DNA from: Clostridia bacterium
GTDB lineage: Bacteria; Bacillota; Clostridia; UBA1381
Assembly (NCBI GenBank): GCA_017521775.1
Contig: JAFXBO010000138.1
Location: 1 to 6,953 of the forward strand
Length of the DNA stretch: 6,953 nucleotides
Reading direction: 5' to 3'
The notes under the pieces are model-generated. The model saw nothing but the letters and a program-made list of their open reading frames with translations. It was not told the DNA's origin and made no database searches. The position numbers and the translations under genes are program-made. Below, piece by piece: positions 1 to 5,704 of this stretch. Numbering within the stretch: position 1 is the stretch's first letter; the number at the start of each line of letters is the position of its first letter.

Positions 1-1156
1 CGCCTTCGCCAAGTCTCCATGCAGGAACTTCTACCTCAACCATATATTCTTCGGCAAGTTCTTTTGTTTCAAAGTATATTCCATCAGGGAAAACCCTTAG
101 TTCTTTGTCATGAAGAGCTGATGAGTCAGTTGAGTGAATTAATGTTTCATCATATATTGGTGTGATTGGCTCTGTCTCTTCAACCTTTTCTTCAGTATCA
201 TCAGGCTTTATCAATTCCGGATTATCCAGAGGAACATCTTCCTCTTTTTCCGGTTTTACAACTCTTTTACTAATGTTTATAGGCTTTGAGAATATTTGAG
301 TTCCGTTTGATTTTGTCGCACCAAGAATTACTGTGTAGTTTTCGGAATTCTTAAGACTATCGACAGTTTGATTAATTGAATTAGTGTTTTGTGGTAATGT
401 TATAACCGAAATCTCTGAATTATCAGTTTTTATTATGATATAATATTCCTTTGCACCTGAAATAGTTTGAAAGCTTGCCTTTATATTTCCGTCAAAAATC
501 AGATTTTTATCAATAGTTTTAAATTTTGGAATTGTATGTATGGTTGTATTTTGGATAAATTTTCTATAAACTCTGTCAAGCATACAAATTGCTTGTTCTT
601 TTGAAGCATTATCAAGAGGATTTGTTTCTTTCAAGTCATTTCCTGTGATAATTCCATAATCACATATTGCTGCCATATCAGCCAATGCCCAGGCTGCAGT
701 TTTTTCGTGGTCAGTATAATTTGTGATATAAGACTCTATCTGACCTTCATATTTGTTATATTCATATGTAATAAGTGAAAGTGTTCTTGATAGCATAACT
801 GCCATTTCCTGACGGGTTATAGGGTTTTCTGCACCAAATAATCTTTCGCCTTTTCCACTGACAATGCCTACCTTATATGCTTCTAAAACTGCGTTATTAT
901 TTGTGTCATCAAAAACATCAATATCGTTTTCTGTCAACACAACTCTTTTGTCGCATTTATAGATATTCATAAGCATTTGACAAAATTCTTCTCTTGTAAT
1001 ATTTTCTTTTATGTTGCTGCCGACAACATCCAAAGTTAATACTCCGTATGAACTCATATTGTTGAAGCTTTCCTCTGCCCAATCGCTTAAATCAGAAGCA
1101 TAGGCATTTATGCCAAAGCATAAAATAAGAGAAATTGCTGATATTATTTTTTTCAT
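1..1156 (-). CDS. Secreted SLH-domain surface protein, C-terminus beyond window
   Basis: The frame is open from ATG at 1156 to the left edge (385 codons seen), with an AAAGGAG site 8 nt upstream of the ATG. Residues 1-20 look like a signal peptide: Lys-Lys, a hydrophobic core, then an AYA cleavage motif before SD. Three SLH repeats follow, at roughly 22-67, 78-128 and 147-198, with typical features such as ITREEF, a GIVSGKG turn and ITRQEMAVML. In this family SLH triplets bind secondary cell-wall polymers, so the protein should sit on the cell surface. Residues about 207-298 are a beta-rich, fibronectin-III-like region (my inference), and 299-335 is an acidic Pro/Glu linker. The last visible part (about 350-385) resembles the lead-in to M15-type D-Ala-D-Ala carboxypeptidase-like domains that I recall from clostridial SLH proteins; the catalytic part would lie outside the window, so this is only a guess. 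Its divergent neighbour is an envelope protease. Confidence 0.85.
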   Translation of the reverse strand, partial: MKKIISAISLILCFGINAYASDLSDWAEESFNNMSSYGVLTLDVVGSNIKENITREEFCQMLMNIYKCDKRVVLTENDIDVFDDTNNNAVLEAYKVGIVSGKGERLFGAENPITRQEMAVMLSRTLSLITYEYNKYEGQIESYITNYTDHEKTAAWALADMAAICDYGIITGNDLKETNPLDNASKEQAICMLDRVYRKFIQNTTIHTIPKFKTIDKNLIFDGNIKASFQTISGAKEYYIIIKTDNSEISVITLPQNTNSINQTVDSLKNSENYTVILGATKSNGTQIFSKPINISKRVVKPEKEEDVPLDNPELIKPDDTEEKVEETEPITPIYDETLIHSTDSSALHDKELRVFPDGIYFETKELAEEYMVEVEVPAWRLGEG

Positions 1157-1194
1157 ATATGATACTCCTTTTTCTTAGGCATATTCAAAAAAAG

Positions 1195-1221
1195 ATTATC
1201 ATAATGGCTATCAAAAGTCAA
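1195..1221 (-). promoter_or_regulatory. Promoter of the SLH-protein gene
   Basis: On the minus strand, TTGACT (1216-1221) is a 5/6 match to the -35 consensus. Two -10 choices follow: GATAAT at 1195-1200 (5/6 match, but a short 15-bp spacer) or TAATCT at 1193-1198 (weaker match, ideal 17-bp spacer). Either gives a short leader ahead of the ribosome binding site at 1165-1171. The start site was not determined. Confidence 0.6.
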
Positions 1222-1230
1222 TAAAATACG

Positions 1231-1269
1231 ACAAAATGTAACATTTAAAAACAAATATTCACATTTTGT
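1231..1269. repeat. Inverted repeat, candidate operator between divergent genes
   Basis: ACAAAATGTAA reads on the plus strand at 1231-1241, and ACAAAATGTGA reads on the minus strand at 1259-1269: 11-bp arms with one difference, 17 bp apart. A second, smaller dyad, AAATGT-A-ACATTT (1234-1246), overlaps the left arm. The element lies just upstream of the SLH gene's -35 box and about 67 bp upstream of the probable htrA -10, where a regulator could act on both genes. No known binding consensus is assigned. In AT-rich DNA a dyad of this size could arise by chance. Confidence 0.4.
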
Positions 1270-1335
1270 TAATAAAAAAAACCATTCTTATTTACTTTTT
1301 CTTAATACCAGAGTAAAAAAGCTGTAGTATCATAG

Positions 1336-1344
1336 TGATATAAA
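1336..1344 (+). promoter_or_regulatory. Probable extended -10 promoter of htrA
   Basis: TGATATAAA combines a TGn extension (1336-1338) with TATAAA (1339-1344, 5/6 match). No convincing -35 hexamer lies 17 bp upstream, which extended -10 promoters tolerate. Transcription would start near 1351, leaving a leader of about 19 nt that carries AGGAG at 1357-1361, 8 nt before the ATG. A weaker alternative is TTAATA (1302-1307), a 17-bp spacer, then TAGTAT (1325-1330). Confidence 0.4.
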
Positions 1345-1369
1345 ATACGAAAAAACAGGAGAAATTAAT

Positions 1370-2551
1370 ATGAAAAGGTTTCCTCATACTGAAACGACAG
1401 ATATGATTGTTTATATCGAAAAGCCTAAGAAAAAACTGAATGTGCTTTTTGTTGCCTGCATATGCTCTGCGTTGATTTCAAGTATTGTGACAGCTAGTGT
1501 TATTGGAGTAGGTGCGTGGATATATTCCAGTAATAACAATAATGATATTATATATTCTTCAAATGATATAACCAATTTGTCAACATCAAACAATAATCAA
1601 AGTGAACTTTCCATACCGGAAATTGCTAAAAGTGTTGGTCCAAGCTGTGTTGGCGTTGTTAACAAAACCAAGGTACAACCAAGGAGGTTTTATGACCCAT
1701 TTTCAAGAAGATATTATTATACAAGCGACCCTAATACTGATACTTTAGTTGAGCAGGGAAGTGGTTCGGGAATAATAATAAGTGCAGACGGATATATAGT
1801 TACTAATGAGCATGTTGTAAAAGACGCGTCAGAAATTTCTGTCATTTTAAACACAGGGGAAGAATATAAAGCAACGCTTGTTGGTGCTGATGAAAAATCT
1901 GATCTGGCAGTTTTAAAAATTGATAAGGATAACCTTGTTCCTGCTAATTTAGGTAACTCTGATGATATTGAGGTAGGAGAGCTTGTTGTTGCAATAGGAA
2001 ATCCATTGGGACAGGAATTGTTTGGAACTGTTACTGACGGAATTGTGAGTGCAGTGAACAGAACTATGACAGTTGATAATAAATCATATAATCTTATTCA
2101 GACAAATGCAGCAATTAATCCCGGAAATTCGGGAGGTGCGCTTGTTGACAGATTTGGAAATGTTATTGGAATTAATACAATAAAATTATCAAATACAGAG
2201 GTCGAGGGGATTGGATTTGCCATTGCGATTTCGGAAGCAAAACCGATTATTGCAGATTTAATGAACAACGGATATGTTTCGGGTAGACCGTTAGTTGGCA
2301 TAATAGTTACTGAAAACAAAAACGGATTGTCAGTTTCTAGTATTTTAGAGGACAGTGGAGCACAAAATGCAGGAATTCAAGTCGGAGACCTGATTGTGAA
2401 AGCAGATGGTGCGGCAATCAACACATCAAAAAAACTTAATGAAATAAGAGATAAAAAAGCTCCTGGGGAGAGTATAGTATTTACTGTTATAAGAAACGGT
2501 GAGCTTTCGGATATAGAGGTTATATTAGGAGAGGATATTCCATCAAGGTGA
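1370..2551 (+). CDS. htrA: Membrane-anchored HtrA/DegP-family serine protease with one PDZ domain
   Basis: This 393-residue protein is a trypsin-like protease of the HtrA family, which degrades or handles misfolded proteins at the outer face of the membrane. Residues 1-23 are a short, charged cytoplasmic tail, about 24-52 a single transmembrane anchor, and 53-80 an Asn/Ser-rich linker. The protease domain spans about 82-295, with the full catalytic triad in conserved contexts: His148 in TNEHVV, Asp178 in KSDLAVLKI and Ser254 in NPGNSGGAL. One PDZ domain follows at about 305-388, used in this family for substrate recognition and activation. Length and order match Firmicutes HtrA-type proteins (single anchor, one PDZ). 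The loop at about 103-127 is rich in Arg and Tyr. The ATG at 1370 has AGGAG 8 nt upstream. The gene stands alone, divergent from the SLH-protein gene and ended by its own terminator. The paralogue (HtrA, HtrB or YyxA type) cannot be told from sequence alone. Confidence 0.95.
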   Translation: MKRFPHTETTDMIVYIEKPKKKLNVLFVACICSALISSIVTASVIGVGAWIYSSNNNNDIIYSSNDITNLSTSNNNQSELSIPEIAKSVGPSCVGVVNKTKVQPRRFYDPFSRRYYYTSDPNTDTLVEQGSGSGIIISADGYIVTNEHVVKDASEISVILNTGEEYKATLVGADEKSDLAVLKIDKDNLVPANLGNSDDIEVGELVVAIGNPLGQELFGTVTDGIVSAVNRTMTVDNKSYNLIQTNAAINPGNSGGALVDRFGNVIGINTIKLSNTEVEGIGFAIAISEAKPIIADLMNNGYVSGRPLVGIIVTENKNGLSVSSILEDSGAQNAGIQVGDLIVKADGAAINTSKKLNEIRDKKAPGESIVFTVIRNGELSDIEVILGEDIPSR

Positions 2552-2571
2552 TGGAATATCCTCTTTTTTTT
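2531..2571 (+). terminator. Intrinsic terminator of htrA, overlapping its last codons
   Basis: GAGGATATTCCATCA (2531-2545), a 3-nt loop AGG, and the exact complement at 2549-2563 form a perfect 15-bp stem, followed by eight T (2564-2571). The left arm encodes htrA's last residues, and the stop codon TGA (2549-2551) opens the right arm. Read on the minus strand, the stem is followed by TCCTAATATA rather than a T run, so it should work well only for htrA. Confidence 0.93.
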
Positions 2572-3223
2572 ATTCATCTTTCCAACCAATATATTTTGCC
2601 TCAAGCCTGTAAATCGGCATACCCTGTTCTGCAAAACGGGTTTCATATTCTGTCATAACATTTCCCTCAAATTTTGAGTTATGCAAATCAAGGGTGATGT
2701 TCTGGAGTTTGAAATTTTCCTGCGTAAAGGAATTTAATGAAAATTCAAATAATGCTTTATTATCTGTCTTAAAGCAGATTAGATTACCCTCTTTTAAGAG
2801 TTTTTTGTAAATATCCAAAAAGTTCTTGTGTGTTAATCGTCTTTTTGCCTGCTTGTTCTTTTTCCATGGATCAGAGAAGTTAAGGTATATTTGCTTAACT
2901 TCATCATATTCAAAATATTCACAAAGTTTCATTGCATCAGCAATAATAAATCTCACATTCTCGACTTCTTGTGCAGTGGCTTTTTCCAAAGCAATAACCA
3001 AAACATCAGGAACGACATCAATAGCAATATAATTTATATCAGGGTGTTCTTTTGCCATATTGCAGACAAATTGACCTTTTCCGCATCCTATTTCAATATG
3101 GATAGGATTGGAATTTCCGAAGATTTCGTTCCATTTGCCGATATAATCTTCAGGGTTTTTAATCCAAAGCGAAGAACACTTTTCAAGTCTTTCATCGCAA
3201 TGTTTTTTCTTTCGCATTCTCAT
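2570..3223 (-). CDS. trmB: tRNA (guanine-N7-)-methyltransferase
   Basis: This 217-residue, SAM-dependent enzyme methylates N7 of G46 in the variable loop of tRNAs. Visible family marks are an MRMRKKK basic start, the SAM-binding loop EIGCGKG (44-50), the acidic strand end AIDVV (67-71), IADAM (94-98), the TrmB signature NFSDPWKKNKQAKRRL (115-130), which carries the catalytic and tRNA-contacting residues, and the C-terminal TEYETRF (191-197) plus GMPIYRLEA (201-209). Length fits bacterial TrmB. The ATG at 3223 is supported by GGAG (3232-3235) 8 nt upstream. The gene starts 14 nt after the pgcA stop, and its ribosome binding site lies in that gap, so the two are almost surely cotranscribed. Its stop codon lies inside the T run of the convergent htrA terminator, and no minus-strand terminator with a T run is seen there. 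Confidence 0.95.
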   Translation of the reverse strand: MRMRKKKHCDERLEKCSSLWIKNPEDYIGKWNEIFGNSNPIHIEIGCGKGQFVCNMAKEHPDINYIAIDVVPDVLVIALEKATAQEVENVRFIIADAMKLCEYFEYDEVKQIYLNFSDPWKKNKQAKRRLTHKNFLDIYKKLLKEGNLICFKTDNKALFEFSLNSFTQENFKLQNITLDLHNSKFEGNVMTEYETRFAEQGMPIYRLEAKYIGWKDE

Positions 3224-3237
3224 ATTATTTTCTCCAA

Positions 3238-4974
3238 TTATATTTTTAGTTGTGATTTAACATCTGTTAGCATATCAAGAACAAAATTTTCTGCCTTATC
3301 AAAGCTTTCCTGTGATGAAGAAAGGTATAGCTTGATTTTTGGCTCTGTTCCTGATGGTCTTATAATTAGTTGCGACTTTTCATCAGACAAATTAAACTTA
3401 ATAACATCTGATTTTGGAAGTCCCTTTAATTCTTCTTTTTTACCATCAGCATATGAAATTATCTGACTGTTATAATCAGTAGTTTTAACAATATCCATAC
3501 CACATATTTTGGACATTGGTGCAACTCTTAAATTCTTCATAAGCTCTGCCATTTTTTCCATTCCGTCCTTACCTGGCATAACAACAGAAACAGTCTTTTC
3601 ATAGAAATAGCCGTATCTTTCATATACGTCAAGAAGTGCTTCATATAAAGACATATTTTTTGTTTTGTAATACGCTGCCATTTCTGCAATCATCATAGTT
3701 GCAACAACGCCATCCTTATCTCTTGCATGAGTTCCGATAAGATATCCATAGCTTTCTTCAAAGCCTAATACATATGTGTGTGAGTTTGTTTTTACAAACT
3801 CTGTCATCTTTTCACCGATATATTTAAAGCCTGTTAAAACATTCATAATTTCAACATTATAAGCTTTTGCAATTTCTGCTGCAAGCTCAGTTGTGACAAT
3901 GGTCTTTATTATAACAGAATCATCAGAAAGTGTATTATTTTTTTTCTTCTGAGAAAGGATATATTCACATAAAAGCGCACCTGTCTGATTTCCTGTCAAT
4001 GTTTGATATTCTCCGTTAGCATCTCTTACAACGATACCAACTCTGTCACAATCAGGGTCTGTTCCAATAATGATATCAACATCATTTTCCTTTGCCATTT
4101 TAATAGCAATCTCAAAACCCTCTTTATCTTCAGGGTTTGGTGATTTGACTGTTGGGAAGTCTCCGTCCTCGGTATCCTGCTCTTTTACAACAAGCACATT
4201 TTTAAAGCCGATTTCTTTTAAAATTGCTTTTACAGGACGACTGCCTGTACCATGAAATGGTGTGTATATAAGCTTAAATGTATCAGAAACTTCTTTTATA
4301 ACATCGGGATTTATCTGTTGAGTTTTAATTACATCAAGAAACTTTCTGTTAAGTTCAGGTCCTACAATTTCAACAAGTCCTTTTGACATAGCTTCCTCTA
4401 ATGAAATGAAATTTACATCATCAAACACATCGCATTTATTTATAGCATTAATAACAACATCTGCAGCCTGAGGTGGAAGTTGTCCACCGTCTGAGCCATA
4501 AACTTTGTAACCATTGTATTCCTTTGGATTGTGGCTTGCAGTTATAACAACCCCCAAAGCACACTTTAGAGTTCTTATTCCAAAAGAAACCTCAGGAACT
4601 GAGTGTGCAGTGTCAAAAAGATAAGCTTTTATTTCGTGAGCTGCAAGAACCTTTGCAGTTTCCTCTGCGAAAACTCTTGAGAAATTTCTTGTGTCATAGC
4701 CAATTAAAACGCCTGATTTTTTAGCATCGTCTCCAAGGTCGCACACTCTTTTTGCAATGCCCATTGTTGCACGACGGACATTGTAAATATTCATTCTGTT
4801 TGTGCCTGCACCAAGTATTCCTCTCATTCCTGCAGTACCAAATTCTAATTCTTTGTAGAAGCATTCTTCAATTTTTTTCTCGTCATTTTTTATTGACATC
4901 AGTTCATTTCTTGTGTTTTCGTCAATCACAGATGAATTGAGCCATCTTTCGTAGGTTGATTTGTAGTTATCCAT
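3238..4974 (-). CDS. pgcA: Phosphoglucomutase/phosphomannomutase, PgcA type
   Basis: This 578-residue member of the alpha-D-phosphohexomutase superfamily is expected to interconvert glucose-6-phosphate and glucose-1-phosphate in the cytoplasm, feeding UDP-glucose for glycolipids, teichoic acids and other surface polymers. All four signature loops are intact: FGTAGMRG (45-52) near the start; the phosphoserine loop TASHNP (145-150) with Ser147; the metal loop GTDPDCDR (304-311) with Asp306, 308 and 310; the sugar-recognition loop GFEESYG (404-410); and the phosphate-binding loop RPSGTEPK (539-546). The GFEES form and the length near 580 match Bacillus PgcA rather than the shorter GlmM or ManB. 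Mannose phosphate or ribose phosphate as a main or extra substrate cannot be ruled out from sequence. The ATG at 4974 has GGAGG (4981-4985) 6 nt upstream. It is first in an apparent operon with trmB and divergent from carA. Confidence 0.93.
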   Translation of the reverse strand: MDNYKSTYERWLNSSVIDENTRNELMSIKNDEKKIEECFYKELEFGTAGMRGILGAGTNRMNIYNVRRATMGIAKRVCDLGDDAKKSGVLIGYDTRNFSRVFAEETAKVLAAHEIKAYLFDTAHSVPEVSFGIRTLKCALGVVITASHNPKEYNGYKVYGSDGGQLPPQAADVVINAINKCDVFDDVNFISLEEAMSKGLVEIVGPELNRKFLDVIKTQQINPDVIKEVSDTFKLIYTPFHGTGSRPVKAILKEIGFKNVLVVKEQDTEDGDFPTVKSPNPEDKEGFEIAIKMAKENDVDIIIGTDPDCDRVGIVVRDANGEYQTLTGNQTGALLCEYILSQKKKNNTLSDDSVIIKTIVTTELAAEIAKAYNVEIMNVLTGFKYIGEKMTEFVKTNSHTYVLGFEESYGYLIGTHARDKDGVVATMMIAEMAAYYKTKNMSLYEALLDVYERYGYFYEKTVSVVMPGKDGMEKMAELMKNLRVAPMSKICGMDIVKTTDYNSQIISYADGKKEELKGLPKSDVIKFNLSDEKSQLIIRPSGTEPKIKLYLSSSQESFDKAENFVLDMLTDVKSQLKI

Positions 4975-5003
4975 AATCTTCCTCCAATTTGATATGATAT
5001 TAT

Positions 5004-5032
5004 ATTATACACTTATTTTAACAAAAATTCAA
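5004..5032 (-). promoter_or_regulatory. Promoter of the pgcA-trmB operon
   Basis: On the minus strand, TTGAAT (5027-5032) and a perfect TATAAT (5004-5009) are separated by exactly 17 bp. Transcription would start near 4997, leaving a leader of about 22 nt with GGAGG at 4981-4985. It is a strong sigma-A-type match. The bases up to the carA -35 (5033-5116) are A-rich on the plus strand, and I see no gene or clear site there. Confidence 0.8.
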
Positions 5033-5116
5033 CTAAAATAATGAAAAAATAAATATTAGACAAAAAAGGCAAGATAGTTATAAAAAAATTTGTTAAATAG
5101 AAAGAAATGAAAATAA

Positions 5117-5145
5117 TTGACAGTAATCACCATTTATGATAAAAT
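5117..5145 (+). promoter_or_regulatory. Promoter of carAB
   Basis: A consensus TTGACA (5117-5122), a 17-bp spacer and TAAAAT (5140-5145, 5/6) make a strong sigma-A-type promoter, helped by a TGA extended -10 (5137-5139). The start site should fall near 5151-5153, at or just after a run of six A (5148-5153). The untranslated leader is therefore about 100 nt, long enough for leader control. Confidence 0.85.
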
Positions 5146-5161
5146 AGAAAAAATGGGTGGT

Positions 5162-5220
5162 TGCGAATAATTATAAATAATTATACACAATAATGAATAA
5201 TTATAACTATTCGCATTTTT
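5162..5220 (+). terminator. Leader hairpin with T run, candidate attenuator of carAB
   Basis: TGCGAATA (5162-5169) pairs perfectly with TATTCGCA (5208-5215). After one mismatch, TTATAA (5171-5176) pairs with TTATAA (5201-5206), and weaker A-T pairs continue inward. Five T follow at once (5216-5220), then C. It lies between promoter and gene, as an attenuator would. The stem is mostly A-T and the T run is short, so strength is uncertain. No PyrR-binding-loop-like sequence was recognised, and no alternative antiterminator stands out apart from re-pairing among the internal repeats. Confidence 0.5.
5166..5205 (+). repeat. Three phased copies of AATAATTATA in the carA leader
   Basis: Exact copies start at 5166, 5176 and 5196; the 10-bp slot between (5186-5195, CACAATAATG) is unlike them. 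The register is thus 10 bp, close to one helical turn. Each copy contains the 8-bp palindrome ATAATTAT (5167-5174, 5177-5184, 5197-5204), so any two can pair in RNA. The first and third are extended to GAATAATTATAA. TGAATAATTAT (5194-5204) resembles the left part of an ArgR box, which would suit a carbamoyl-phosphate gene, but the right part (ATTCA) is missing. Confidence 0.6.
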
Positions 5221-5250
5221 CTCGTACGACTTTAGAAAGGTGTGGAGATT

Positions 5251-5703
5251 ATGAAGGCACAGTTAGTTTTGGAAAATGGAAAAAGATTTTCCGGAGAGCT
5301 TTTCGGAGATGTAAAAAATATTTCAGGGGAGATTGTCTTTTCAACAGAGATGATAGGATATCAGGATGTTCTGATTGATGAAAAATATACGGGGAAGATT
5401 GTTGTTATGACATTTCCTTTAATCGGAAACTATGGAATTAATCATGATGATATAGGGGCAAATAATGTGACTCCGGTTGCAATGGTAGTGAGAGAAAAAT
5501 GCGATTTTCCATCAAATTTCAGAATGGAAATGACATTAGAGGATTTCTTTAAGGCAAAAGGAATTGTCGGAATTTCGGGAATTGACACAAGGGCCTTGAC
5601 AAAACAATTAAGAGATAATAAAAATATGAGAGCTTATATAATTGAAGGCGAGCCTACCGATGAAGAGGTAAAAGCATTTTGTAACACTAAGGAGGTAAAG
5701 TGA
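5251..5703 (+). CDS. carA: Carbamoyl-phosphate synthase small subunit, N-terminal domain only (no glutaminase domain)
   Basis: The protein has 150 residues from ATG at 5251. It matches the CarA N-terminal domain throughout: [16 protein letters not shown] (26-41), PLIGNYGIN (56-64), [13 protein letters not shown] (79-91) and [15 protein letters not shown] (107-121). Usual CarA proteins have about 350-380 residues, with a class I GATase domain after about residue 150 carrying the Cys-His-Glu triad that frees ammonia from glutamine. Here that whole domain is absent: the frame ends in TGA at 5701, and carB starts 1 nt later. In other reading frames between 5640 and 5705 I see no GATase remnant. 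The N-domain contacts CarB in known structures, so a docking role could remain. AAAGGTG (5236-5242), 8 nt upstream, supports ATG 5251. An in-frame GTG at 5242 is less likely because it overlaps that site. The gene identity is firm. Whether the short form is natural, and whether it works with free ammonia or a separate glutaminase, is inference. Confidence 0.9.
   Translation: MKAQLVLENGKRFSGELFGDVKNISGEIVFSTEMIGYQDVLIDEKYTGKIVVMTFPLIGNYGINHDDIGANNVTPVAMVVREKCDFPSNFRMEMTLEDFFKAKGIVGISGIDTRALTKQLRDNKNMRAYIIEGEPTDEEVKAFCNTKEVK
5689..5695 (+). promoter_or_regulatory. Strong ribosome binding site of carB inside the end of carA
   Basis: AAGGAGG, a full Shine-Dalgarno match, lies 9 nt before the carB ATG and within the last codons of carA. 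It fixes the carB start at 5705 and shows that the carA-carB junction is well formed, with the two genes translationally close-set. Confidence 0.85.
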
Positions 5704-5704
5704 T

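Noticed and set aside
2377..2646. Minus-strand frames across htrA (1411-1593, 2098-2319, 2377-2646) and plus-strand frames across trmB/pgcA (2826-3466, 4070-4255, 4752-4940)
   Set aside because: All lie opposite well-supported conserved genes, lack good ribosome binding sites or known motifs, and are antisense shadows.
5242..5250. GTG at 5242 as the carA start
   Set aside because: It overlaps the AAAGGTG ribosome binding site and leaves no proper spacing. ATG at 5251 has 8-nt spacing and begins where CarA homology starts.
5150..5250. PyrR-type or purine/pyrimidine riboswitch leader
   Set aside because: I found no PyrR-binding-loop-like sequence and no recognisable riboswitch core. Only the simple hairpin and the phased repeats are supported.
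5193..5378. A 61-codon frame starting in the carA leader, considered as a leader peptide
   Set aside because: It has no ribosome binding site before its ATG and runs far into carA in another frame with a composition unlike a real protein. It is best read as a shadow of carA and the AT-rich leader.
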